A program made the translations under genes and the position numbers. The notes below the pieces were generated by a model. That model did no database searches, was not told the origin of the DNA, and saw only the letters and a list, made by a program, of their open reading frames with translations. A stretch of DNA of 64,000 nucleotides from Warburgia ugandensis (taxonomy: Eukaryota; Streptophyta; Magnoliopsida; Canellales; Canellaceae), in NCBI GenBank assembly GCA_035236585.1, contig CP141127.1, positions 68,057,495 to 68,121,494 of the forward strand. Direction: 5' to 3'. This document shows, one piece after another, positions 34,784 to 45,470 of this stretch (within the stretch, counting starts at the first letter, position 1; the number at the start of each line of letters is the position of its first letter).

Positions 34784-36420
34784 AACCAACATTTGCCAAT
34801 CCCATGCAAAACATGTGAAAAGTTATGAAAGTAAAATAGCTTCCTCTTTTGTGGTTACTCATGATCATTTTAGCATATGCAACAAGCCCTTAAACCCCTA
34901 GGTTACCTCTAGTGGATGAGTTAAGCCTAGTAAGGGTTTGCAATGAATATACCCACAAAATTTAGTAAGGTTAGTCCTTTATTCATCTTAGAGAATTTTC
35001 TTCCTTTGGCAATGTACTGACTCTAACAACTTAATAAACATGAATGAAAAGTTCTATAAGTTACTCACATACCAAAGTTGTATTATTATAGTTATATCCC
35101 ATATTAGAATGTGTGTACAGGCTACATAAATTTGGACTTCTAAACAAATATACTTACACTCCATTGGAATAATGTTTTGACCTCGAATTCTCACTAGTAT
35201 ACACTTGGAAATAAAGCTCTCAGTGAAGGGGTCAAATAAAATTCTCTCACTATGTGACCAAATCTAATAATATTGATGGTTCACATAAGATTTATGAGCA
35301 CAAATGAGACAAAGAAATGTGATCCCTTATAATGGATTCCATTACCAAGACTAGTACTAGTAGTTCACCTTAATTCCCTAATATTTATATCCTCATTAAA
35401 GTTATCTTCCACCTTAAGATCAATAGATCTTTAACTAGGACAAAAAGTAGGCTTGGGATATGTTTTGAAACAAAGGGTAAAAAGGTTCAAATCTGAGTAG
35501 AGGTCTTCAATAATTGGACTACTTTTCTTTTAAATGCACAGAATTGAATTTCTTTTTTCTATTTTTCCTTTCTCGTCATAACTTTTCCTTTCTTTTCCTA
35601 ATATTTCTTCTATTTTGTAACTTTCATTGTATTTCTTTGAGGAAAGGCTTCCTCTATGTAAACACTTTGATAATCTTCACTTTTTTTACTTTTGTCCTTT
35701 TTCTTTCATCTCTACTTATTTTTGACGAATAGGTAATGGATATTAACTGGGTTTATGGGTTAAGGTAGATGGCCTTTGAAAAGAAAAAGGCTTACTAAGA
35801 GGTTCAAAGGGTTTAACTATTGATATAATATATTGTGTAGGCTTTATGTCTCTGGGCTAAAACAAGAATGGCCTATATCATTTTCTAGGTTTCTTAAAGC
35901 CTATCAGATTTAATAAATGTTTAAGAAACAAAGTTAATACTTCTTTTGTGATTCTTGGAAATTGACCAAAATAATGTAATGATACTAAGATCTTTCAAAG
36001 TAATGGTCACTAAAGAAATAGGGAATTATAGATAACCCTAAAAAAGATGATAGTCTTTAATGCTCAATGGGTATAAAAGTCTCCACTGATTTTTCTCAGG
36101 GTCTCTACGTCATAACTATCTATTAGTTTGGACTATGTATTATGTGTAAACATATTCCAAGATTTAACTTTCATAAAACACTCCATGACAAATAAGAAGC
36201 AGAATTAACCATACCCATTTCAATTAAGAAGTTAAGGTAGGAAAAATATTAACATTCAGAAAATCCAATGCTCATCAAGTAAAGGAATGTGACCTTAAAA
36301 ACTCAAAAGCTCGATTTTCATTTAAATTTAAGAAAAACATAGAAATCTCATGCATATCTACACCAACCAACCTAAACTATACATTGTCCCCAATGTTTTG
36401 AAATATAGGATCCCGCATGA
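34784..36420 (-). other. Athila-B 3' untranslated internal region
   Basis: No coding similarity. It contains the reverse of the ATTGGGGACAATGT box near 36,383-36,396, and blocks shared with 3,780-5,150 of Athila-A. The PPT-like GGTTGGGGG (sense) is at its left end. Confidence 0.6.
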
Positions 36421-37720
36421 TAAATGGGTAATGTAGAATGATGAAACTCTCAAAAGAACTTGGGTTGCTTCCTAGTAACACTAAATTTAATGACTTCAAT
36501 CAAACATACAATGCTATGATGAATGCAAATTTTATGATGGATGTAGGTATCAGGGAACATGCTAAGGTCGGTTTGGGTAGAGTGTATCCTCTAGTAAGAT
36601 TTCTTCTACTTCAGGATTGATAAACTCTAGATAGGGTTTCAATCTTTTCCTTTGAAATCTCTCCATCCTTTTTCTATCTCGATGGGCCCATGAGGGTAAA
36701 CATGTTGTAATACAATCCATCAAGAACGAAGATTTCCAATAAATAAATGCAACCTAGAGTCATACAGAGGACATTTTGTCCTAGTGTGAAGGACTTTCTC
36801 AAAATATTTTTATCATGAAGGCTTTTCATATGGTCTTTGTATATCTTGGCGGATTCATATGTATCTTTCCTTAATTCATCCAACTGATTAAGTTGGAGCC
36901 TTCTATAGGTCCCAGCACTATCTAGGTCAAAATTGAGCTTTTTAATGGTCTAATATGCTTTATGCTCAAGTTCTACTAGTAGGGGGCAAGCCTTTCTATA
37001 GACCAAACGATAGGGTGACATGCTTATGGATGTCTTGTATGCACTGCAATAAGCCCATAAATCATCACAAGTCTTAAAGACTAGTATTTCCTATTTGGAT
37101 TGACTTTGTTTTCTAAAATTTGCTTTATCTCCCCATTTGACACTTCTACCTATCCACTAGTTTGAGGATGGTAAGGGATAGCAATCCTATGGATAACATC
37201 ATATTTTTCATTAAGTTACTAAACACTCTATTGGAAAAGTTCTTGCTTCCATCACTAATTATGGCCCATGGGGTTCCAAGTGTGCAAATATATTTTCCTT
37301 TAAAACCTTGACCACTACCTTGTGATCATTGGTCTGACGCAGTATGGCTTTCACCCATATGGACACGTAGTCCGCTCTCATGAGGATGTACAAATAACCA
37401 AAAGAGTTAGGAAAAGGTCCCATAAAATCAATGCCCCAAATGCCAAAAGTCTCAATGATAAGAATGGGGCTCAGAGGCATCATATTCCTTTTTCCTATGC
37501 TCCCTAACTATTGACATCTAGTACATGTATGTAGTAAGCATATGTGAATCCCCCAAATGGTGGGCCAATAAAAACCACACTGCAATATCTTTACAGTTAT
37601 CTTTCTAGAACTATAGTGGCCCTCACGTACATGGTCATGGAAAATGGAAATGATTTTATGATGTTCATTATCTCAATTGCTTCTCCTAATAACTTAATCA
37701 TAATAGTAATTAAATAAGTA
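36421..37720 (-). pseudogene. pol: Integrase of Athila-B pol (broken)
   Basis: In sense order there is a zinc-binding part (HYSSRKITVKILQCGFYWPTIW, then CTRCQ), MMPLSPI, the core IWGIDFMGPFPNSFGYLYIL (first D), GTPWAIISDGSKNF (second D) and VEVSNGEIKQILE (the E), and the tail ELRKDTYESAKIYKDHMKSLHDKNILRK at 36,674-36,883. The catalytic triad is still readable but in more than one frame. The GGAAGCAACCCAAGT box (reverse of about 36,459-36,473) marks its end, as in Athila-A. It is dead because of stops and frameshifts. Confidence 0.82.
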
Positions 37721-37959
37721 TGGATTGTCTCATGTAAAGTATTAAAACTCAGTAATAAATCTTTTTGTATCTTGTGTAGACCAATTATAAGGCATGTGGC
37801 CTATGATAAGATAATAAACTATATCTACATACCAAGGAAACCAAGAAATGGGAAGAAATTGTTCATCTTGAAATGTTTTTTTTTATAGGTACATTCTCGT
37901 CAGTGGACTCCACAACTAACCTACATAAATGGTTTGCTACAACATTTCTGAACCTTTCT

Positions 37960-38564
37960 TATCCAAATTTCTAAATCAAACCCTTGTAACAATAGTATCC
38001 ATCGGATCATCCTAGGTTTGGTCTTTCTTAGAAATAAGATATTTTAATGTTGTGTGGTACAAATAGACAATGACCTTATATCCTAGCAAGTAAGATTTAA
38101 ACTTATCCAAGACAAAAACAACTGCCAACAACTCTTTTTCTATAGTGGAATAATTGAGTTGAGCATCATTGAGTGTCTTCCTAGCTTAATATATCAGATG
38201 GGCAAGTTTATAAATGCACTCTCTAACACAACATGATCGTGTAGTCTGAAGCATCACATAGTATTTCAAATGGTGCATTCCAATCTAGCAGTAGAATAGT
38301 AGGTATAGAAGTTAATTCAACCTTTAGGCACTCAAATGCTTTTATACAATCAGTATTCAAAGTCAAAGTTACCTCAATTGTAAGTAAATTATATAGGAGC
38401 TTAGCAATTTTACTAAGGTCCTTGATAAATTGCCTATAAAAATTAGCATGACCTAAAAATGAGCAAATTTCCTTCAACTTCCTTGGAGGATGAAGGTTAG
38501 AGATTAAATTCACTTTGTATTTGTTTACTTCTATGCTATTATGTGATATGATGCATCTTAGAAC
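37960..38564 (-). pseudogene. pol: RT connection and RNase H of Athila-B pol (broken)
   Basis: Sense reading: ISNLHPPRKLKEICSFLGHANFYRQFIKDLSKIAKLL, then LLDWNAPFEILCDASDYTIM (first D) and, after a stop at 38,223, KTLNDAQLNYSTIEKELLAVVF (the E) and KVIVYLYHTTLKYLISKK, where the third acidic residue is lost (YHTTL against SDHATL). The connection part is better preserved than in Athila-A. The right end is cut at the AGAAC target site by the 2.6-kb solo LTR, so the first ~15 residues of the long open frame ending at 38,591 are LTR, not pol. Confidence 0.85.
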
Positions 38565-38961
38565 TGTGATGACCCAGGTTTTCTCATGCATTTTTTAAAT
38601 GCAATATCTAATTCCTAAGGCGGGATGCATCCCTATTTGAAAACCATTTTATAAAAACCATGCAATGCAGCGGAAAACCTTTAGTTTTAAACTCATTTTG
38701 AAAACCCCGAGTGTCATTTGCTTTCACAACAACCAAAGTAGTTTTTGAAAAGCTTTAGAAATCATAAGTGTTTTTTTTTTCCCCAGATCTATCTAGTCAC
38801 AGCACACAGCCCAACTGTAAATAAATACAAATACATGTCCAAAGGGTTGAGAATTTACTTACATATATAAGTGTTTCCTTTTTCATTCACTTGCTCGCAG
38901 CACTAACATAGATGTCCTCTACTTGTGGATGGAATCATCCTGAAAAATGTTAAGGATAGGG

Positions 38962-38980
38962 TGAGTACATACTATACTCA
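38962..38980 (-). other. LTR 3'-end hairpin (2.63-kb solo LTR)
   Basis: TGAGTA (38,962-38,967) and TACTCA (38,975-38,980) pair, about 400 nt from the LTR 3' end. This is the counterpart of 9,357-9,373. Confidence 0.5.
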
Positions 38981-40508
38981 GTAGGAGTCTATCACTACTA
39001 GTTTTATAATGCATGAGATGTTTTAAAATCATATGCTCTTTCAAATCATGTGCGAGTCTGAATACTCAAGTTCAATATCGATATTAAAAGTCCGTTGTCA
39101 AACTGAAATACTAACGACTTAAGAATCTCACAAACCAAGTCGAAAGTATCATATATATCATAACATAATAATATGCATAAGATGCTTCATTGAATCCAAC
39201 TCATGGATATCTATCATGGTATGGTCGACCAACCTTATATCATGCCATATGCAATGCACATAAATCCACAAAACCATAGGGTCCCACTATGCCCACGACC
39301 TCACCGCTGTGTGGTCCTTGAGTACCTAGGGACACAGGATCATATACCTCCACGGGCATATGACACTTTGACCTACTGTCGTGACACCAGTGGTAGCCCC
39401 CTGTACCACATGCAGTCGAAGCAGGGACATGCCCTTTTTGGGCGTGGTACCCATCCACCTAATAGTGGTAGAGGCTGGGTGGCCAACCCACACCCCTCAG
39501 CATAGCACCCACGAGCTTACTAGCCCAAATCATGTACGATCAAATAAGCCAAAAAACCTCTGTTCAAAACCTGTCCTCTTTGGGTCCCTCACAACTGCCT
39601 GGCCCTCGGCACTCCATCGTCTTTTGGCAACCCTCAAGGACATGCAATCTTTGCAAGAACTTAATGCTCATAGGTCATGCAATGTATGCAATAGTTTGCA
39701 AAACATGTCAATGCATAATGTATATACAAAACATGTCTATGCATAAAGCATTTGTTCCATGCATGCTAAATAAGTCATATATTTAAATCATGTATTTGCA
39801 AAACAATCATAGTTTTTTTAAAAGAATCTAGTAGCAATAGAGCACCTACCTGACTAGGTCGCGTTAACCCTTTTGTCCTCATACACTCCTGAACATGGTT
39901 TGGGGACTCAAGGTTAGTTTAGCCTATCTTTTATGGGTTTAGAGTAGTTGGGTCTTATTACTTAGGCATTAGGGGTCCATCCCTATGCCTATGGGTGTCC
40001 TAAGGTCCTAATTGGGCCTTGGTATCATTAGTTTTTCAAAAGTCTAGCAGCCACGCGCCACCATCCTATTCTAAGGGTCATTCTCACCTTTGATTGGGCC
40101 TTGATCAGGGATTTTATAGTTTCGATGTGTCTGCGTCATCAACACGGACACAACACCTTTTGCGGCGCCTCAATCGGAGATCTAGATCTCAAGTTATAAG
40201 CGTTTTAGTGTCGCACGTACATAGGAGTCTTAAAAATAAAAAGACAGAATGCTAGGGCGTTGCGCGTCTGCGTCGTGCGCCCCGGCTTCCTTAAGGAACG
40301 AAAAAACCATGCACTGCTAGCGTGCTGCGATCTACAGCGGGCGCCTCAGCGGGCGCATCTGCAGACGCGCTGAACTTTTCCGCCCGTTTTTCCCTTTTGC
40401 GGGCACGTCCCCGGATGCGCCCGTTGGTTTTCTTCAGACGCGTTCGACGCTTCACGTTCCGACTAGAATGTCTCATCGTCTGGGGGACCGGGGCATTCTC
40501 AGGACACC

Positions 40509-40602
40509 CTGGTTTGACCCTGTCAAACCAGTGTGGCCCAGGGAACGTCCCTGGGTCCTTGGTGAGTCTCCAGGGCTCCATTTTGCATGGTTTTTCATGC
40601 AA
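40509..40602 (-). other. Three-hairpin cluster, copy 2
   Basis: On the plus strand, CTGGTTTGAC/GTCAAACCAG is at 40,509-40,518 and 40,522-40,531. CCCAGGGA/TCCCTGGG is at 40,537-40,544 and 40,548-40,555. TTGCATG/CATGCAA is at 40,583-40,589 and 40,596-40,602. Each corresponds to a hairpin at 7,711-7,804. Confidence 0.6.
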
Positions 40603-40769
40603 AAACCTAAGGAAATCAATCTTAGAACTACTGTGAAGATGGGTTTTGAGGGAACTTGGGCATACCTAGTTCGTTGCTGGGTTTTTCTCCTTATTTTCCC
40701 CTCTAGGTCACTCCTCCACAACAGTTTTCTCCAACCTTTTGGGCTGCCATTAGAGGTGCCCAACAGCTC

Positions 40770-40777
40770 TATTTATA
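40770..40777 (-). promoter_or_regulatory. TATA box of the 2.63-kb solo LTR
   Basis: TATTTATA on plus, inside the same 7-bp inverted arms (AGCTCTA/TAGAGCT) as in copy 1. Confidence 0.7.
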
Positions 40778-41199
40778 GAGCTAAGAGAGGGGTCTGGAGG
40801 GGGCTCTCACCGCCTTTGAATGGCGGTGGAGAAACCTCCAGAATGGCGGTGATTTCTCCTCCAATCATCGCCATTCTAGAACCCTCTAGAGGTTGAAGAT
40901 GAAGGGGTGCCCGTATCAAAACGGCCCCCTACGTTTTGCAGGCTAAAACCGTTTTTGTAAAAATTACAATTTTGCCCCTAAACGTCAAAGGGCCACAACT
41001 TGCTCATTTTAACTCCGTTTTGGGTGATTTTGGTCTTGTTGGATTATTTTTTCTAAGATGCATCTAATGGTACCATTTTCAGGAGCAAGTTTCTGGGTTC
41101 AGTCAAGGCGACTAGTGAAATGACCAAAATGCCCTTATCTTTAAAACTGAACTTTTCACGGGATTTTAATATTACAAAAATTGGGGTCATTACAAGAAC

Positions 41200-41530
41200 A
41201 ATGCCATTTGTACCATAAAATGACACGTCTCCCAGTTTAGCACTAAATTATTTTCCTAACACCTAGCAAAGACAAGTTTTAAATGGTGCAGGCATTCATC
41301 AAATGAAGAACCAAAGTCTAAAAAATCATCCATAAAACCTTTCATCATATCAGAGAATATGCTCAATATACACCTTTGAAAAGAAGCTGAAGCATTATAA
41401 AGTCCAAAAGGCATACAATGGTAGGTGAAGGTCCCAAAAGGGTAGGTGAAGGTAGTCTTCTCTAAGTCCTCATGGGCTATGGGGATTTGCTTATAGGTAT
41501 AGCATCCATCAAGATGATTTAGCATTTTCT
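41200..41530 (-). pseudogene. pol: Reverse transcriptase of Athila-B pol, 5' part deleted
   Basis: The sense reading begins LDGCYTYKQIPIAHEDLEKTTFTYPFGTFTYHCMPFGLYNASASFQRCILSIFSDM, then KGFMDDFLDFGSSFDECLHHLKLVFARC. FMDD, the catalytic pair, is intact, but four to five residues before it are missing. Compared with Athila-A, everything between HLEENAK and LDGY (about 330 bp, including WRVCID and FPLPFIDQMLERLAG) is deleted, so the fingers and the first half of the palm are gone. The domain continues after the solo LTR at 38,564. Confidence 0.88.
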
Positions 41531-42380
41531 TCTAGGTGAATTCCATGCATAGATATAGCAAGTCTAATCCCTTTAATGTCTACTATGGTCCACCCTAAGG
41601 CTAGCTTATGTTCTCTAAGAACATCAAGAAGCTTCCCTTCATGTTCTTTACCTAGATCTAAGTCTATGACTACAGGTAAGGATTCATTTGGTCCTAAGTA
41701 AGAATTTTTTAGATTTTTGGGGTGTGGCTTAAGGAACAAGGTAGGTGGTTTTTCTATTGAAGGCACAGGGACAACATTTGAAGGAGGAAGAGGTTCTATT
41801 AGAGGTCCCCATTTGGAGGTATCTATAATAACTACAGCATCTAAGAGATTATTTACCTTATTTATGGACTTGCCTATATTGAAACCACAATTAAAGTGCA
41901 CTAGACATGCCTCAAGTTGGTCTAGCATAGACGATGGTGTATTTGCATCTTGAATTAGACCTTCAATTAAATTGAATACACAGGAATCATCTATTTCTAA
42001 ATGCAAATGATCAACATTAAAAACAATGAGTTTGACTTTCATATTATTAAAGGAAAACTTCACCACATCATTCCTATAGTTGATGATGGCATTGGACATT
42101 GCCAAAAATGGACGTCTAAAAATAATAGGGATCTGACTATAGGGTCTGTTACAAGGTGGGTATCCAAGACAATAAAATTTATAGGGAAGTAAAACTGGTC
42201 CACCTATATTAAGATTTCTTCAACCATACCACATGGAATCTTTATTGATCAATCTTCTAACTACAAACTGGTACTAGTTTGCTTAAGGTCACTGAGTCCA
42301 AGTTTTTCATAGATAGAGTATGGCAATAAATTTACACTAGCCCCTAAATCTAGTAATGCCCAATCATTGACATGGTCTCC
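41531..42380 (-). pseudogene. pol: Protease and protease-RT linker of Athila-B pol (broken)
   Basis: Retropepsin would cut the Gag-Pol polyprotein. The active-site segment reads WALLDLGASVNLLPYSIYEKLGL at about 42,295-42,365; the catalytic aspartate codon is at 42,348-42,350, in the DLGA form. Downstream are SNAIINYRNDVVKFSFNNMKVKLIVFN, a long acidic linker (VFNLIEGLIQD, EKPPTLFLKPHPKNL) and GWTIVDIKGI, HLEENAK. The 198-residue open frame 41,509-42,105 is the longest uninterrupted coding stretch in the window, but it is only linker and protease tail. There are stops between it and the active site. Confidence 0.82.
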
Positions 42381-44100
42381 AATAACACAAGAGATAGTAA
42401 GACAACTTGGATCTCTAAACTTGGGAGGGGTCTAGAGCTAGACCAAAGAGTTCACTTGCTTGATGAAGAAGGCTTTCTTTTCCACATTAAGCTTGTACTT
42501 TTGTGTACATAGCTTTTTGGGAAATTTGACATAATTTAGAATGTCTTTAATAGCTTTGAGTAATGAGATATTGATTTGCACATGCTTAAACACATCAATT
42601 ATCTCATGGAAATTAATTCCTTTCTTAGCTTTGTTTTTCAAATGGGGCTTTAGGAACATAAGGTGCCTCCACTACAAGCTCAAATGGAGTGGGAGGTTTT
42701 TGTCTGTTCTCTTTCTCCTTAATTTCCTCCAAGCTTTTATGAGTCTACCCTTCTTTATTATCAACATGAAGGCCACTTTTAAGGGTAGTTATGGACTTTT
42801 CTTGCTTATGTGGTCTACTTAGGCTTAATATTATTTCAAAATGGCCCTTAAGATTTGGAATTGGTTGACTAGGAAATTGTCCCTTTCCTTTATTAGTCAG
42901 TGTAGTAGGCAATTGGGTCATTTGTATCTCCAATTTGGTAATATCTTGAGAATTGACATTAGCTGACTATTGACTCTCATTCTGTAATTAGTGCAGGGCC
43001 TTATTAGTCTCCTCATTTTGTTTCACATGAAACTAAATATTGTCCTCGACTAATGGTTTCTTCAATTGCTAAGGAAGCTAAAAGCCAAATGGTTCCTAGG
43101 GAACTGAAGTTCTAAGAAAGTTTTATGTAGGAGGGTCATAGATTTACATCCCTGGTAATTGTTCTTAGACCATGAAAAATTAGGATTCGTGGCCCATCCT
43201 AGATTATAGGTCTCAGGGTATGGATTACTTACTATATGCATTTAGAACATTTGCTTGTTCTAAAAGATATGTAGTGTACACTCTATTAAATGTACAAGTT
43301 GTGGTTAAGTGTGCCATGTAAGAATAAATAGACAAACTTCTTATGATGGTTTCATGGATGCATTGATAGCCATGAAGGCATGGAACATATTTCCAAGATT
43401 CTCCAATTATTTAACCAAGGGGTTGAGCTTATTGATATATCTAAGGCCATTGCAATTTCACTCAAGCCTCCTTTCTTTTAAGGGTGGTTATTTCTCTCTC
43501 CTCTATTAGAATAATCCCATTTCTGAGAATTCTCAGCTAGGGTCTCACAAAATTCCCAGGCGCCTGTCTCATTTTTCAACATGAGGGCCCCTCCACTAGC
43601 TACATCTACCAACTACCTAATTTTGAGGTGTTTATGTCCTATAGAAGTATTAAACTTGCCACTATTTTTCAAATCTGTGGTGAGGAAACTTTAGCAACAA
43701 TTCATTCCACCTTTCCAAGCATTCATAATATTGCTCGTCATCTTTTTGTTCAAAAATTGATAATCTCCCTCCAAAGAGCATTAGTCTTATGGATGGGGAA
43801 GAATTTGTTTAGACACTTGTTAGAAAATTGGTCTCATGTGGCAATGCAACTGACCTCTAAAGAATCTAGCCATGATTTGGCCTTATCTTTCAATGAGAAG
43901 GGAATCAACCTAAGTCTAATAGAATCATCTAAAACATTTTAGAACTTGAATGTAGCACAAATATATGTAGGTATGATCCTCTCTTTCTTGACCATAAAAA
44001 CATGGGAGTAACTACATAACTTTAGGTTTAAGCTCAAAGTGGACTGCATTGGTGGGTGGTAATGTGATGCATGGTGGAGTATTCAACTAGAGTGGCATAT
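42381..44100 (-). pseudogene. gag: Gag of Athila-B (broken)
   Basis: Sense motifs in order: LRLIPFSLKDKAKSWLDSL with a following TWDQF-like stretch, FSNKCLNKFFP (about 43,930-43,760), LVDVASGGALM and AWEFCETLAENSQKWDY (about 43,620-43,510), LEIQMTQLPTTL and GQFPSQPIPN (42,933-42,830), then FHEIIDVFKHVQINISLLKAIKDILNYVKFPKKL (42,600-42,490), which leads into protease. These match the capsid region and C-terminal tail of Athila Gag. Gag would form the virus-like particle. There are many stops. Plus-strand open frames over this stretch (42,541, 43,309, 43,628) are shadows. Confidence 0.75.
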
Positions 44101-45440
44101 AGAAGCCTCTTATGGCCTTGTGATCAACTACAACTAGTGGGTCTACCATGGGGTTAGGAATTTGATTCCTTACCCCTGGCCTATTGGTTCATTCAATCTC
44201 ATGATCAAATGGTACAAATTCCATGTTTTGAGATCAATGACCTTACTGCACTAAAATGGAAAATTATCTAAATGATTCAACCTAACTCTAAATGTGACTC
44301 CTAGCTCTATATGATGTGAAATCAATTCTAATAGTCCATTAACGAGCTTTTTTTAATAAGTTTGGTTAATCTATAGGGTGACATATTTTAGACCTAGATC
44401 TAGATAGGTCCTTTTATCCAAGCTCAATTATTGCTTACCAGTTAGGTTTTTCTCTAAAGTAGTTAATACAATTCTAATGTAAGGAGGCATTTAGACCTCA
44501 ACAAATGTCAACAAAGCTATGGAAAAATCACTTGGATTTTTCATACCCACTATAACCACGATGCTTGTAAACCACTAGAGTGACAATAGATCTCCACTTT
44601 CTAAAATGGTCATATAAGCTTGAAGCCCTATGTCTTTTGCTACTTGATTTGAGATTAAGCTTTAAGGGTGGGATCATGAACATATAAGGAATTTATTTGA
44701 TTACCTGGGTGGGCCAAGGACGTAGTGATGAAATCTAATCCTTATCTTATGAGGGTGCTTGTGGAGCCCTTGCTATCACTATGAACATCCATCATAAAGC
44801 AATTAAACATGCAATGTAATTACAAGGAAAGAAAACTAATGAATACCTATATGCTATCTAACAAAGGTCCACATCTTGACCGTCAAGACAACCTATGCCT
44901 TAGTTATAGCCGAGATTAGGCTAACCTGTGCAAACTAGTGCAATAATCCTAAATAAGATGCAACAAGTTATCATGAACGACCCTAAAGTATATGAATTAC
45001 ACTACCATCATAATATAAGTTACACTAAATGCAATTAAACTAGGAAAATAAAAGAGAATGAGAGAAACTTACAATAAATTTTTGATGAAGATCAAGTGTG
45101 GGCCACCATACTCTACACTTGGCTTGTATTAGTACAACCCATTTAAAATAAATAATTGAAATTAAGATTACACCGGGCCTCACTACAAGTCCTCTCAAAA
45201 ATAGAAAAACCTAATCTTGGAAAGCAATGAAATACTAATTATGCCAATGAAGCTTTGGTCCACAATATTGCCAACACACCTTTTGCCAAATTCGCCTCAC
45301 ACAAAATCAAAGAAATAGGTCAATTTGTGGAGAATTAGAAAAGTATGCAAATATGATTTCAAAAACCCTAACCTAATGCAACCTAATACTACCACTAGAG
45401 ATAAACAATCTAAACAAAGTTCCAACCACAAATTTCTAGC
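44101..45440 (-). other. Athila-B 5' leader and gag start, with an LTR-derived block
   Basis: No clean reading frame. About 44,360-44,640 resembles the reverse-strand block of the 4.8-kb LTR family at 25,080-25,330: AGGAGGCATTTAGACCTCA against AGGAGGTGTTTAGACATCA, then AAATGTCAA. It may be an old, diverged insertion fragment. The remainder is unassigned. Confidence 0.45.
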
Positions 45441-45460
45441 AATTCCTCGGAAATGGTGGC
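45441..45460 (-). promoter_or_regulatory. Athila-B primer-binding site (decayed, tRNA-Asp type)
   Basis: The minus strand reads GCCACCATTTCCGAGGAATT, just after the 5' LTR. It resembles the GGCGCCGTTGCCGGGGA PBS usual for Athila, with several substitutions, many of them C-to-T or G-to-A. Confidence 0.6.
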
Positions 45461-45470
45461 AAAAACTTAG

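Larger units (their letters stand above)
38565..41194 (-). repeat. 2.63-kb solo LTR with perfect TSD AGAAC (copy 2)
   Basis: The plus-strand ends are TGTGATGACCC and GGGGTCATTACA. AGAAC is repeated at 38,560-38,564 and 41,195-41,199. The flanks join pol at the same place where Athila-A reads GGCATTGTTCTAA near 1,182, which confirms the empty site. It is homologous to 7,107-9,725 over its length. No interior, so a solo LTR. The open frames at 40,468-40,896 (+) and 40,473-40,763 (-) lie inside the GC-rich part and match those of copy 1. Confidence 0.95.
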
